A DNA stretch of 64,000 nt from Actinomadura formosensis NBRC 14204. Lineage in GTDB: Bacteria; Actinomycetota; Actinomycetes; Streptosporangiales; Streptosporangiaceae. Position numbers and translations under genes: made by a program. Location: assembly GCF_001552155.1 (NCBI RefSeq), contig NZ_BCQQ01000009.1, positions 1 through 64,000 of the forward strand, read 5' to 3'. Below, one piece after another: positions 27,161 through 35,618 of this stretch (the first letter of the stretch is position 1; the number at the start of each line of letters is the position of its first letter). The notes under the pieces were generated by a model. The model saw only the letters and a program-made list of their open reading frames with translations. It searched no databases and had not been told where the DNA came from.

Positions 27161-27210
27161 CGCCAAAGTCCGTTAAAGTGCGCCAAAGTCTATCAAAATC
27201 TGTCCACGTC
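27161..27210. repeat. Five 10-bp direct repeats (CGCCAAAGTC-like)
   Basis: Units read CGCCAAAGTC, CGTTAAAGTG, CGCCAAAGTC, TATCAAAATC and TGTCCACGTC, exactly in 10-bp register. An isolated CGCCAAAGCC lies at 27114-27123. The array is upstream of the STAS promoter and after the M50-CBS gene stop. One-helical-turn spacing suggests co-operative protein binding or bent DNA. Confidence 0.6.
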
Positions 27211-27225
27211 CGCGGGCGGTCCGGC

Positions 27226-28368
27226 TCACGCCGTCCGGACCGGGCTGCCGACCCGGAGCCGGCTGCGCCGCAGCACCCGCTGGACGTCCTCGGTGGTGAC
27301 GATCCCGAGCAGTTGCCGGTCGGACACGACGACCGCGATGAGGCCGCCCACGACCGGTGCCATCTGCAGGAGCGCGGCCACGGGCGCGCCCGGGCCGACG
27401 ACCCGGTCCGGCTCCAGCGGGACGCTGATGCCGCCGAGCGTGGCACCGCCGTCCCGGCGCGGGGCGACGGCGAGCCGGTCCACCGCGACGGCGCCGACCG
27501 GGACACCGGACACGTCCAGGACGGGGAAGACCGACTGGCGGGACCGCAGGGCCACGTCCTCGATGAACACGCCGACGGGCTGCCACGTCCAGCCGTGGTC
27601 CGGGTCGGGCGTCATGATGTCGGCGACGTGCAGGCCCTCGGCGGCCTCGCGCAGATCCGTCCAGCGTTCCTCGGCGCGGGCCGCGTTGGAGATGAACCAT
27701 CCCACCAGCGCCAGCCACAGCCCGTTGAACCAGCTCACCAGCACCATGATCAGCAGCCCGGCGGCGATCATGGTGCGGCCGAGCACGAGCCCGGCGCGGC
27801 CGGCGGCGTGGGTCGCGCTCGCGCGATCACCGCGCCTGCGCCACAGCAGCGCGTGCAGGACGCGCCCGCCGTCCAGCGGCGCACCCGGCAGCAGGTTGAA
27901 CAGCGCGATGAGCGCGTTGCTCGCCGTGAGCCAGCCCAGCGCGGCGGTCATGACGGCGGGGGCACCGGCCGCGGCCCCGGCCGTCCAGGCCCCGGCGAAC
28001 ACGGCGGCCGCCGCCGCGCTGGTCAGCGGGCCGACGCCGGCGATGCGCAGCTCCGCGCGGGCGTCGGGCGGCTCGTCCTGGAGTTCGGCGACGCCGCCCA
28101 GCATCCACAGCGTGATCGAGCCGACCCGCACGCCGTACCGGCGGGCGACGAGCGCGTGCGCCAGCTCGTGCGCGGCCAGCGAGAGGAGGAAGAGCACCGC
28201 GGCCGCCGCGGCCATCGCCCAGCGCGCGCCGGCGGACGCCGCCGGATCGGCCGCCGGCAGGACCGACCGGGCGAGGATCTCGGTGATCAGCACCATGATC
28301 ACCAGGACCGACCAGTGCATTCCGACCGGGATGCCGCGGATCGTCCCGAACTTGAACGTCTGCTTCAT
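27226..28368 (-). CDS. M50 site-2 protease with C-terminal CBS domains (Rv2625c/Rip3-like)
   Basis: 380 residues. Membrane helices surround the zinc-protease motif HELAH (~63-67 in LAAHELAHALVARRYG). The second metal-ligand motif is LLPGAPLDGGR. Two CBS domains (~255-370; VADIMTP, VFPVLDVSGVPVGAVAV, LLGIVTTEDVQRVL) end the chain. Site-2 proteases cut membrane-bound anti-sigma factors or regulators; CBS domains bind adenine nucleotides. The mycobacterial homologue Rv2625c lies beside USP and CBS genes in the DosR regulon, as here. Two degenerate DosR-like boxes lie 53-89 bp upstream. No substrate is identifiable. Confidence 0.92.
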   Translation of the reverse strand: MKQTFKFGTIRGIPVGMHWSVLVIMVLITEILARSVLPAADPAASAGARWAMAAAAAVLFLLSLAAHELAHALVARRYGVRVGSITLWMLGGVAELQDEPPDARAELRIAGVGPLTSAAAAAVFAGAWTAGAAAGAPAVMTAALGWLTASNALIALFNLLPGAPLDGGRVLHALLWRRRGDRASATHAAGRAGLVLGRTMIAAGLLIMVLVSWFNGLWLALVGWFISNAARAEERWTDLREAAEGLHVADIMTPDPDHGWTWQPVGVFIEDVALRSRQSVFPVLDVSGVPVGAVAVDRLAVAPRRDGGATLGGISVPLEPDRVVGPGAPVAALLQMAPVVGGLIAVVVSDRQLLGIVTTEDVQRVLRRSRLRVGSPVRTA

Positions 28369-28421
28369 GGCAACCTCCTGCCGCCACTACCAGGCTTACG
28401 CGGTGACCGGCCGGACCGGCA

Positions 28422-28457
28422 GGGCCGAAGTGCCCTTCCCGCCGGGTCTTTGGCCCC
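28422..28457. promoter_or_regulatory. Tandem degenerate DosR-like boxes (M50-CBS promoter)
   Basis: GGGCC-GAAG-TGCCC (28422-28435) and GGGTC-TTTG-GCCCC (28444-28457), 22 bp apart, each with two arm mismatches. The distance to the ATG at 28368 is 53-89 bp. Confidence 0.4.
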
Positions 28458-28515
28458 GCCGGGCCGCTAGCCCCGCAGAGCTTCGTTGTCGCAGGTCGTT
28501 GGGCCTTTTGAGGTT

Positions 28516-28529
28516 GGGACCTCCGCCCC
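28516..28529. promoter_or_regulatory. DosR-like box (DUF1876 promoter)
   Basis: GGGAC-CTCC-GCCCC, one arm mismatch, preceded by TT as in the mycobacterial consensus. It ends 63 bp before the DUF1876 ATG. Confidence 0.5.
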
Positions 28530-28592
28530 TGGACCGCGGCTCGCCCGCCTTCCGACGATGGAGGTGAACGCACTGAGCGAAGGGGGCTCGCC

Positions 28593-28844
28593 ATGAAGAC
28601 CAAGCAGTGGAGCGTGGAAATCTACATCAGCGAGGACGGCACCGACACTCTGGCACGCGCGGTGCTGTTCAGCGGAAGCGAGGAGAGGACCCTCGGCTAC
28701 GGGCGGGCACGCCGCAACCCGATCGACCGCGAGGTTCCGGAGATCGGTGACGAGCTGGCCGTGGGCCGCGCGCTCGCGGACCTGGCCGACCGGCTGCTCG
28801 GGGTCGCGAGCGAGGACATCGCCCAGCTCGCGGGCCCGGCGTGA
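28593..28844 (+). CDS. DUF1876 protein (Rv2632c/Rv1738-like dormancy protein)
   Basis: 83 residues, the usual size. It opens MKTKQWSVEIYISEDGTDTLA, contains GYGRARRNPIDREVPEIGDELAVGRAL and ends in a short helix. Rv1738 and Rv2632c are DosR-regulon members; Rv1738 has a fold likened to ribosome hibernation factors. The ATG at 28593 follows AAGGGGG. A DosR-like box is 63 bp upstream. It is divergent from the M50-CBS gene, as such genes cluster in mycobacteria. Confidence 0.85.
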   Translation: MKTKQWSVEIYISEDGTDTLARAVLFSGSEERTLGYGRARRNPIDREVPEIGDELAVGRALADLADRLLGVASEDIAQLAGPA

Positions 28845-28890
28845 CCGCCGGGCGGGGCGGTGCGGCCGGGTCGGCGGGCCCGGCCGGCGC

Positions 28891-30333
28891 TCAGCCGCGC
28901 CCGGACCGGAGCGTTCGCGGGAACCGCACGTCCGGGCGCAGCGCGGCGGCCGAGCGGGCGCGGACCGACGCGGCGGTCACCCCCGACCCGTAGGCGATGT
29001 CCTCGGCGAGCCGCAGGACGGTGTAGCGGACGGGATCGACGGTGCGTCCCCGCCTCGCCCATTCCAGCGCGAGGGGCGCGAGCATCGCGGTGGCGGCGGC
29101 ACGGGCCGGGCGGCTGCGCGGGGCGGCGGCCAGGGCGAGCAGCCCGGCGGGCCACCATTCGCGGCGCAGCGCGTGCCCGAGGCCGGCGGCGTCGGCGGCG
29201 ACGCTCCTGACGGTGATCGTGGCGGCCAGCCCCTTCCCGGCCGGCAGCCACGCGAAACGCCTGGCCAGCAGGGCGGCGGCGGCCCCCGCGCACGCGATGG
29301 CCGCGCCCGGCCGTCCCCCGGTGAGCAGGCCGAGCACGGCGAGGCTCCACGGCGACGGGCGGGCGGGGGCCAGCCGGCCGGGATGCCGCCGGGCCAGATC
29401 GGCGGCGGACGTCCCGTACTCGTGCCGCCGCCGCGCCCACGCGACCGGGTGCAGCCGCGAGGTGTGCTCGACGTGCGCACGCGGCTCATAGCGGACGTTC
29501 CACCCGAGGTCGCCCAGTCGCCAGACGAAGTCGACGTCCTCACCGAGCCGCATGTTCTCCTCGAAGGCGCTCCCCTCCGCCCCCGCCACGGCCGCCACCC
29601 GGATCAGCAGGGTCGCCGCGGGGACGAAACCGAGCCGCCCGCCCGGCCGCACCAGCGCGGGCCGGGCGCCCATGTCGAGGGCGGACCGGACCGCCTCATA
29701 GCGCGCCAGCAGCCGGGTGCCGCCGCCGGCCGGCACGATCCGCGGGGCGACGGCGGCGACGCGGGGGTCGTCGAAGTGCGGCATGAGGACGTCCAGCCAG
29801 CCGTCCCGGGGACGGCAGTCGGAGTCCACGAACGCGACGAACGGGGTCCCGGCCAGCCGCAGTCCCGTGTTGCGCGCGGCGGCCGGACCCCGGTTGCGGG
29901 GGTGCCGCACCAGGCGGGCGCCGTGCGCGGCGGCGGCCCGGCGCAGCGGACCCGGGTCGGGGGACGCGTCGTCCACGACGATCACGGGCACGTCCCCGAC
30001 GGCGGCCAGGCACCGCTCCAGCTCGCCGGGCCGCCCGAACGCCGGGATCACGACCGTGACGCCATGCGGGCCGGCGCGCGGTGCGAGGACCGGATGGGCG
30101 AAGCCGTGGTCGAGGAGCCGGCGGGCCAGCGCCCGCCCGGTGGGGGAGCGGCCGGCCAGGCCGGGCGCACCCGCCCGGCGCAGTTCCGCCAGGTACGGGC
30201 GGGCGGCGTCGGCGAACCGCACCACCTTCCAGGGGGTGCCGCCGGCGGCGGCCCGCCCGTCCGACCAGAAGGACGTCCCCCGGTCCAGGGCGATGCGGAA
30301 GCCCGGCGGAAGCGGGAACGCCGGGCCGGTCAC
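28891..30333 (-). CDS. mftF: Mycofactocin glycosyltransferase MftF
   Basis: 480 residues. A GT2 family domain sits after an ~80-residue N-terminal extension: GVTVVIPAFGRPGELERCL, VIVVDDASPD, and DxD-like VDSDCRPRDGWL. The acceptor-region motif is GEDVDFVWRL; hydrophobic C-terminal helices follow. MftF adds glucose units to premycofactocin. It is the last gene of mftABCDEF and its start overlaps the mftE stop (ATGA). Confidence 0.93.
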   Translation of the reverse strand: MTGPAFPLPPGFRIALDRGTSFWSDGRAAAGGTPWKVVRFADAARPYLAELRRAGAPGLAGRSPTGRALARRLLDHGFAHPVLAPRAGPHGVTVVIPAFGRPGELERCLAAVGDVPVIVVDDASPDPGPLRRAAAAHGARLVRHPRNRGPAAARNTGLRLAGTPFVAFVDSDCRPRDGWLDVLMPHFDDPRVAAVAPRIVPAGGGTRLLARYEAVRSALDMGARPALVRPGGRLGFVPAATLLIRVAAVAGAEGSAFEENMRLGEDVDFVWRLGDLGWNVRYEPRAHVEHTSRLHPVAWARRRHEYGTSAADLARRHPGRLAPARPSPWSLAVLGLLTGGRPGAAIACAGAAAALLARRFAWLPAGKGLAATITVRSVAADAAGLGHALRREWWPAGLLALAAAPRSRPARAAATAMLAPLALEWARRGRTVDPVRYTVLRLAEDIAYGSGVTAASVRARSAAALRPDVRFPRTLRSGRG

Positions 30334-31040
30334 GATCCGCCGCCGATCCGGCGCACGACGGACGCCGCCATCGCCTCCAGGATCTCCCGGCCCCGCTCCG
30401 CCGAGGCCCCGGCCGGGTCGCCGAGGACACCGGACGGGGACACCGCGCGGACGCCGCGGGCGACCAGGTCGGGCATGAGCGCGGCGAGCGGCCGGGTCTC
30501 GCCGGTCACTCCGTCGTGGGGGCGGACGAGATCCGGAGCCAGATGCAGCATGACGGAGGTCTCGGTGAACCCGGCATGCGCGTCACCGCCGGGGACACCG
30601 CACCCCACCCAGGCGACGTCGTGCCCCTCGGCGCGCATCCGGCCGACGACGGCGTCCAGCGTGCGGACGTTCCCGCCGTGCCCGTTGACCAGCACGACTC
30701 GCCCGGCCCAGAGTGCCAGCGAGCGGACCGTCTCGACGAGCACGGCGTGCAGTGCCTCGTGCCCGATCGAGATCGTGCCGGGAAAACCGGCGTGCTCGCC
30801 GCTGGCGCCGTAGGGCAGCGCCGGGGCCACGACCACCGGGCCCGCCCCCGCGCTCAGTGCCCCCGCGCTCAGTGCTTTCGCCGCCCGGTCGGCCACGGCC
30901 TGGGCGATCAGCGTGTCGGTGGACAGCGGAAGGTGCGGCCCGTGCTGCTCGGTCGACCCGGTCGGCAGCAGGACCAGCGGCGCCGCCCCGACGTCCGGCC
31001 AGGCGGCGCCCCCCAGATCCCGGCCCCCGGCACCGGTCAC
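30330..31040 (-). CDS. mftE: Mycofactocin peptidase MftE (creatininase family)
   Basis: 236 residues. Creatininase-fold metal motifs: LLPTGSTEQHGPHLPLSTDT near the N-terminus and LVNGHGGNVRTLDAVV in the middle. MftE releases the C-terminal Val-Tyr-derived unit (AHDP) from the modified MftA peptide. The GTG start lies one base after the mftD stop; the end overlaps mftF by four bases. Confidence 0.94.
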   Translation of the reverse strand: MTGAGGRDLGGAAWPDVGAAPLVLLPTGSTEQHGPHLPLSTDTLIAQAVADRAAKALSAGALSAGAGPVVVAPALPYGASGEHAGFPGTISIGHEALHAVLVETVRSLALWAGRVVLVNGHGGNVRTLDAVVGRMRAEGHDVAWVGCGVPGGDAHAGFTETSVMLHLAPDLVRPHDGVTGETRPLAALMPDLVARGVRAVSPSGVLGDPAGASAERGREILEAMAASVVRRIGGGS

Positions 31041-31041
31041 C

Positions 31042-32244
31042 TCAGCCCGCCGGCCCGGCGGGGTCCGTCCCGCCGCCCAGCGTCAGGCAGAAGCCGGGCG
31101 GGACGCAGAGGTCGTCGCGGCACAGCTCGTGGACGCTGGAGCGCCCCAGCCCGAGAACGGCCGAGTCGAGGCCGCCGCGCAGGATGTCCAGCACGTTCTC
31201 CACCCCTGCCTGCCCATTGGCGGCGAGCCCCCACAGGTAGGCGCGGCCGATGAGCACGGCGCGGGCACCGAGCGCGAGCGCCTTGGCGACGTCCCCGCCG
31301 CGCCGCACGCCGCCGTCCAGCAGGACCTCGACCTGGTCACCGACCGCGTCGGCGATGGACGGCAGCACCTGGATGGTCGCGGGGGTGGTGTCGAGGTTGT
31401 TGCCGCCGTGGTTGGACACCGACAGCGCCGTGACGCCGGCGTCGACGGCCCGCCTGGCGTCGTCCACCCGCGTGACGCCCTTGAGCATGAACGGCCCGCC
31501 CCACTGCTCACGCAGCCACTTCACGTCGTCCCAGGTGGGCGGCGGGGTCTGCAGCCACTCGCCGTAGGCGCCGAAGAAGGTCGGCGCCGGGCCGGCCGGC
31601 GGCGTGAGGTTGGGCGTGGTGAGGTCGGGGAGGCGGCCGGTCCTGGCGAACCGCCACAGCCATCCGGGATGGGGCAGGACGCCGGGCGCCAGCTTCGCCA
31701 TCGTCCTGAGGTCGATCTTCTCCGGGATCTGGGGGCTGCCCCAGTCCCGGCCGTTGGCGAACGACCAGTCGAGCGTGGCGATCAGCCCCTTCGCCCCGGC
31801 CTTCCGCGCCCGGTCCATGCGCTGGAGCATCGTGTCGCGGTCGCCGCTCCAGTACATCTGGAAGAAGACGCTCGGGTTGGCTTCGGCGACCTCCTCCACC
31901 GGCCTGCTCGCGAACGAGCTGAGACCCATGATGACGCCCCGGTTCGCGGCGGCCCGGGCGACGGCCACCTCACCCTCCGGGTGAACGGCCTGCACGCCGG
32001 TGGGGGAGATGAGGACGGGAAAGGACGTCTCCACGCCCATCACGGTCGTGGACAGGTCGCGCTGCGCCTTGTGCCCGGCGACGCGGGGCGCGAAGCCGAG
32101 TTCGCCGAAGGCCGCGATGTTGTCGCCGACCGTCCGGCCGCGCTCGGAGCCCGCGAGCAGCGCCCCGTACACCATGTACGGCAGCCGCCGCTTGGCCCGG
32201 CGCTGGGCCTCGGCCACGGTTTCGAACCACGGGTTCTTGAACAT
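31042..32244 (-). CDS. mftD: Premycofactocin synthase MftD (FMN-dependent alpha-hydroxyacid oxidase family)
   Basis: 400 residues. The lactate oxidase/dehydrogenase barrel is clear: an N-terminal segment lining the FMN site, FPVLISPTGVQAVHPEGE, SNHGGNNLDTTPATI with the catalytic-type His, LLDGGVRRGGDVAKALALGA and VLIGRAYLWGL. MftD performs oxidative deamination of AHDP to premycofactocin, making the redox-active alpha-keto amide. It lies between mftC (69-bp gap) and mftE (one-base gap). Confidence 0.95.
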   Translation of the reverse strand: MFKNPWFETVAEAQRRAKRRLPYMVYGALLAGSERGRTVGDNIAAFGELGFAPRVAGHKAQRDLSTTVMGVETSFPVLISPTGVQAVHPEGEVAVARAAANRGVIMGLSSFASRPVEEVAEANPSVFFQMYWSGDRDTMLQRMDRARKAGAKGLIATLDWSFANGRDWGSPQIPEKIDLRTMAKLAPGVLPHPGWLWRFARTGRLPDLTTPNLTPPAGPAPTFFGAYGEWLQTPPPTWDDVKWLREQWGGPFMLKGVTRVDDARRAVDAGVTALSVSNHGGNNLDTTPATIQVLPSIADAVGDQVEVLLDGGVRRGGDVAKALALGARAVLIGRAYLWGLAANGQAGVENVLDILRGGLDSAVLGLGRSSVHELCRDDLCVPPGFCLTLGGGTDPAGPAG

Positions 32245-32313
32245 CTCGGTGTCTCCCGGAAGGAAGGGCCGCCCGCACGGGGCGGGTGCGCGCGGATCGG
32301 GCGGCGGGCGGTC

Positions 32314-33543
32314 TCAGGGCAGCCGCAGCCCGGCCAGCGGGTTCTCCTCGCAGGCGCTCACCGGCGGACGGTCCAGGTCCGCGCGGCGCGTCAGCTTCAC
32401 CGGCACCGGGCCGCGCCGGGGCGGTGCGGCCCGGCGCGAGTGGTCGGCACGCGGCCTGGGGAGGCCGGAGCGGTCCGCGGAACGTCCGGCCAGCAGCGCC
32501 TCCCCGTGCCCCTGGACGCACTCGGGGTCGGGTCCGTCCAGCGGCAGGCCGGTGAAGAACTTGGCCGCCATGCAGCCGCCCTTGCACGAGTCGTGGAAAC
32601 CGCAGGCCGCGCACGCGCCGCCCGTCTGCGGCTCGCGCAGCCCCCGGAACAGCTCCGACTCCCGCCAGACGCCCGTGAAACCGCCCGGTTCCCGGACGTT
32701 CCCGGCGAGGAACTCGTCGTGGATCGCGAAGGGGCAGGCGTACACGTCGCCGACCGGGTCGATGAGGCAGACCACCCGCCCGGCACCGCACAGGTTGAGG
32801 CCCGGCAGCGCCTCGCCGTAGGCCGACAGGTGGAAGAAGGAGTCGCCGGTCAGCACCCGGTCGCCGTGGGCCAGCAGCCAGTCGTACAGTTCGCGCTGCT
32901 GGCCGGGGGCGGGGTGCAGCTCGTCCCACACGTCGGCGCCGCGGCCGGACGGGCGCAGCCGCGTCAGCCGCAGTTGCGCGCCGTGCTCGTCGGCGATCGC
33001 CTTGAAGGCGTCCAGCTGCGGGATGTTGTGCCGGGTGCACACCACCGACAGCTTGAAGCCCCGCACACCGGCGTCGGCGAGATGACGCATGGCGCGCGCG
33101 GCCGTGTCGTACGAGCCGGGGCCGCGCAGCGCGTCATTGACCTCGGCGGTCGCGCCGTCCAGGGAGACCTGGACGTCCACGTAGTCGTTGGCGGCCAGCC
33201 GCCGGGCGGCCTCCGGGGTGATCCGGACGCCGTTGGTGGAGAACTTGACGCCCACGTGGTGGGCGGTCGCGTAGTCGAGCAGCTCCCAGAAGTCGGGGCG
33301 GACCGTCGGCTCGCCGCCGCCGATGTTGACGTAGAAGACCTGCATGGCCTCCAGTTCGTCGATGACGGCCTTGGCCTCCGCCGTGCTCAGCTCGCGGGGG
33401 TCGCGCCGCCCCGAGCTGGACAGGCAGTGGTCACAGGACAGGTTGCAGGCGTAGGTCAGCTCCCACGTCAGGCAGATCGGCGCGTCGAGCCCGTACTCGA
33501 ACAGGTCGGCCAGCCGGGTCGCCGCCGGGGTTCCCGCGGTCAT
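32314..33543 (-). CDS. mftC: Mycofactocin radical SAM maturase MftC
   Basis: 409 residues. The radical SAM motif CNLSCDHC (Cys33, Cys37, Cys40) is followed by GGEPTVRPDF. A SPASM domain with a cysteine set (CGAGRVVCLIDPVGDVYACPF, CAACGFHDSCKGGC) would hold two auxiliary Fe-S clusters. MftC decarboxylates and crosslinks the C-terminal Val-Tyr of MftA. The ATG at 33543 immediately follows the mftB stop. A ~75-residue basic, proline-rich tail follows the SPASM domain. Confidence 0.96.
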   Translation of the reverse strand: MTAGTPAATRLADLFEYGLDAPICLTWELTYACNLSCDHCLSSSGRRDPRELSTAEAKAVIDELEAMQVFYVNIGGGEPTVRPDFWELLDYATAHHVGVKFSTNGVRITPEAARRLAANDYVDVQVSLDGATAEVNDALRGPGSYDTAARAMRHLADAGVRGFKLSVVCTRHNIPQLDAFKAIADEHGAQLRLTRLRPSGRGADVWDELHPAPGQQRELYDWLLAHGDRVLTGDSFFHLSAYGEALPGLNLCGAGRVVCLIDPVGDVYACPFAIHDEFLAGNVREPGGFTGVWRESELFRGLREPQTGGACAACGFHDSCKGGCMAAKFFTGLPLDGPDPECVQGHGEALLAGRSADRSGLPRPRADHSRRAAPPRRGPVPVKLTRRADLDRPPVSACEENPLAGLRLP

Positions 33544-33545
33544 GG

Positions 33546-33821
33546 TCAAGGCGTCCTTTCCACGAGCATCGAGGACCGGGCGAGGGCGCCGAGCGCCGCG
33601 CCGTACCGGGGCAGGTCGGACACCGGGACGCCGGCCCGCGCGCAGGCGTCCCGGGCGGTGGGCGCGTCCCGCAGGTTCCGCACGACGTCCAGCAGCCGGC
33701 GGTCCTTGAGGAACGACAGCCTGCGGGTCCCGAAGTGGTAGAGCAGCGCGCCGAACGGTTCCGGCCGCACCGAGACCCGCGGGTGCAGGTCCCAGGCGCG
33801 GTCGATGTCGATTCCGGGCAT
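33546..33821 (-). CDS. mftB: Mycofactocin precursor-binding chaperone MftB
   Basis: 91 residues. PqqD-like RiPP recognition element: SVRPEPFGALLYHFGTRRL, FLKDRRLLDVVRNL, and a helical C-terminus. It presents MftA to MftC. It starts nine bases after the mftA stop and ends two bases before the mftC ATG. Confidence 0.94.
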   Translation of the reverse strand: MPGIDIDRAWDLHPRVSVRPEPFGALLYHFGTRRLSFLKDRRLLDVVRNLRDAPTARDACARAGVPVSDLPRYGAALGALARSSMLVERTP

Positions 33822-33830
33822 GGCGGCGGC

Positions 33831-33959
33831 CTAGTAGACGCCGCACATGCCGTCGATCGAGACCTCCTCGATCAGGGAGTCGGCGGCGTCCTCGGCGATG
33901 TCCTCGGCGTGGTCCCTGGTCTGGGCGGTGGCCTGGGTCTCGGATGGGGTGGCGTCCAT
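33831..33959 (-). CDS. mftA: Mycofactocin precursor peptide MftA
   Basis: A 42-residue peptide too short for most gene callers. It starts MDATPSETQATAQ, has an acidic leader (AEDIAEDAADSLIEEV) and ends SIDGMCGVY, the conserved tail whose Val-Tyr pair becomes the cofactor. AGGAGG sits five bases before the ATG. It heads the operon mftABCDEF. Confidence 0.96.
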   Translation of the reverse strand: MDATPSETQATAQTRDHAEDIAEDAADSLIEEVSIDGMCGVY

Positions 33960-34076
33960 GCCGTCCTCCTGCGTTCGCGTATTCGGCCGCGCCCCGCCCG
34001 CGGGGAGGGTGTTGCGGCCGTGCGGCCTGCCCGGATACTAAATGCATCGAGTGCCAAAAAGGAAGGGGGCACCGCC
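33960..34076. promoter_or_regulatory. mftA / mftG divergent promoter with candidate MftR operator
   Basis: A 117-bp region. The AT-rich part (about 34033-34062) holds the quasi-palindrome ATGCATCGAGTGCCA and, read on the minus strand, TAGTAT as a possible -10 for mftA. Candidate MftR site by position only. Confidence 0.4.
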
Positions 34077-35618
34077 GTGGCCAAGCCCGGTGCGCGGCGT
34101 CCCGATGTCCTGGTGGTCGGTGCGGGCGCCGCGGGCGCCGCCCTGGCGGCCCGGCTCAGCGAGGACCCCGGCTGCGAAGTCCTCCTGGTGGAGGCGGGGT
34201 CCGTGCCGGGGAACGCCGCGGGCTTCCCCGCCGACCTGCTCGACGCGCGCCTCGTCCCCGGCGCGCAGCCGGGGCACCCCGCCGCCTGGACGTACCCGGT
34301 GCGGCTCATGCCGGGCGTGCCGTACCGGGCGGCGCGGGGCCGCTTCCTCGGCGGCTCGACCACGATCAACGGCGGCTACTTCGTCCGGGCGCGGCGCGCG
34401 GACTTCGCCCGCTGGTCGGCCGCCGCCGGCGACCCCGGCTGGTCGTACGAGCGGGTGCTGCCGTTCCTGCGCCGGCTGGAGACCGACCTCGACCATGGGG
34501 CCGGGCCGCTGCACGGCGGCGACGGCCCGGTTCCCGTCCGCCGCACCGGCCTCGGGCATCCCGCCGCCGCCGCGTTCCAGGCCGCCGCCCGGGAACTCGG
34601 GTATCCGGAGGACCCCGACAAGAACGCCCAGGACCCGCCCGGATTCGGCCCCGTTCCGTCCAACACGGTCGGCGGCCGGCGGATCAACACCGGGATCGCC
34701 TACCTGCTGGGTGCCGCCGCCGGCCGCCCCAACCTCACCGTGCTGGGGAACCGCCCGGCGCGGTCGGTGCTCGTCCGCCGGGGACGGGCGACCGGGGTCG
34801 TCGCCGGCCACGGCGGCCGGTGGACGGTCCTGGAAGCGGGAGAGGTCGTCCTGTCGGCCGGCTCCCTCGCCACACCGCACCTGCTGCACGTGTCCGGGAT
34901 CGGGCCCGCGGCGGATCTCGAACGCGCCGGTATCCGCGCCGTCCACGACCTTCCGGCCGTCGGGGCCAGGCTCAGCGACCACCCGAGCGTCGCCGTCGAA
35001 TGGGCGCCCGTCCGGCCGCTGGACGAGCCGTCCGGGTCCTGGCTCGGCGGAGTCCTGCATCTGGCCTCGCAGGGCGGTGACGAGGCGGGCGACCTGGAGA
35101 TCCTGCAGTCCCTCGTGCCGCTCGCGGGCCTGCGGGACGCGAGGACCTCCGTGCCCGGTGCGCCCCTGGCCTTCCTCGTGTCCGTCCAGACGCCCGCGGC
35201 GGGCGGAGCACTGCGCACGATCTCACCCGACCCGGAGGTCCCGCCCGAGATCGACTACGGCTATCTGCGGACCGGGGACGACCGGCGCCGGATGCGCGAA
35301 GCGGTCCGGGCGACGGCGGCCGTGGCGTCCACCCAAGCCTTCGCCGAGGTGAGCGGCGGCCTGGTGGACAGGCCGCCGCTGGACGACGACCGCCTCCTCG
35401 ACCGGTGGATACGCGCCCGCATCGGGACCTCCCAGCACACCTGCGGCACCGTGCCGATGGGGCCGGACGCCGCGGTCGACGCGAGCGGAAGGGTGCACGG
35501 CCTGACCGGCCTGCGCGTCGCCGACACCTCGATCCTGCCGGCCGCGCCGCTGCGCGGCCCGGCCGCCGCGGCCGTCCTCGTCGGCGAACTCATCGCCGAC
35601 GCCTGCCGCCGCGGCTAG
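34077..35618 (+). CDS. mftG: Mycofactocin-associated GMC dehydrogenase MftG
   Basis: 513 residues. GMC oxidoreductase: FAD motif VLVVGAGAAGAALAARL, GGSTTINGGYFVRARR, VVLSAGSLATPHLLHVSGIGP, and the C-terminal active-site region TSQHTCGTVPMG with a histidine. MftG re-oxidises mycofactocinol and links it to the respiratory chain in mycobacteria. The GTG at 34077 follows GGAAGGGGG. It is divergent from mftA; its stop interlocks with the hemerythrin gene stop (CTAG shared). Confidence 0.93.
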   Translation: MAKPGARRPDVLVVGAGAAGAALAARLSEDPGCEVLLVEAGSVPGNAAGFPADLLDARLVPGAQPGHPAAWTYPVRLMPGVPYRAARGRFLGGSTTINGGYFVRARRADFARWSAAAGDPGWSYERVLPFLRRLETDLDHGAGPLHGGDGPVPVRRTGLGHPAAAAFQAAARELGYPEDPDKNAQDPPGFGPVPSNTVGGRRINTGIAYLLGAAAGRPNLTVLGNRPARSVLVRRGRATGVVAGHGGRWTVLEAGEVVLSAGSLATPHLLHVSGIGPAADLERAGIRAVHDLPAVGARLSDHPSVAVEWAPVRPLDEPSGSWLGGVLHLASQGGDEAGDLEILQSLVPLAGLRDARTSVPGAPLAFLVSVQTPAAGGALRTISPDPEVPPEIDYGYLRTGDDRRRMREAVRATAAVASTQAFAEVSGGLVDRPPLDDDRLLDRWIRARIGTSQHTCGTVPMGPDAAVDASGRVHGLTGLRVADTSILPAAPLRGPAAAAVLVGELIADACRRG

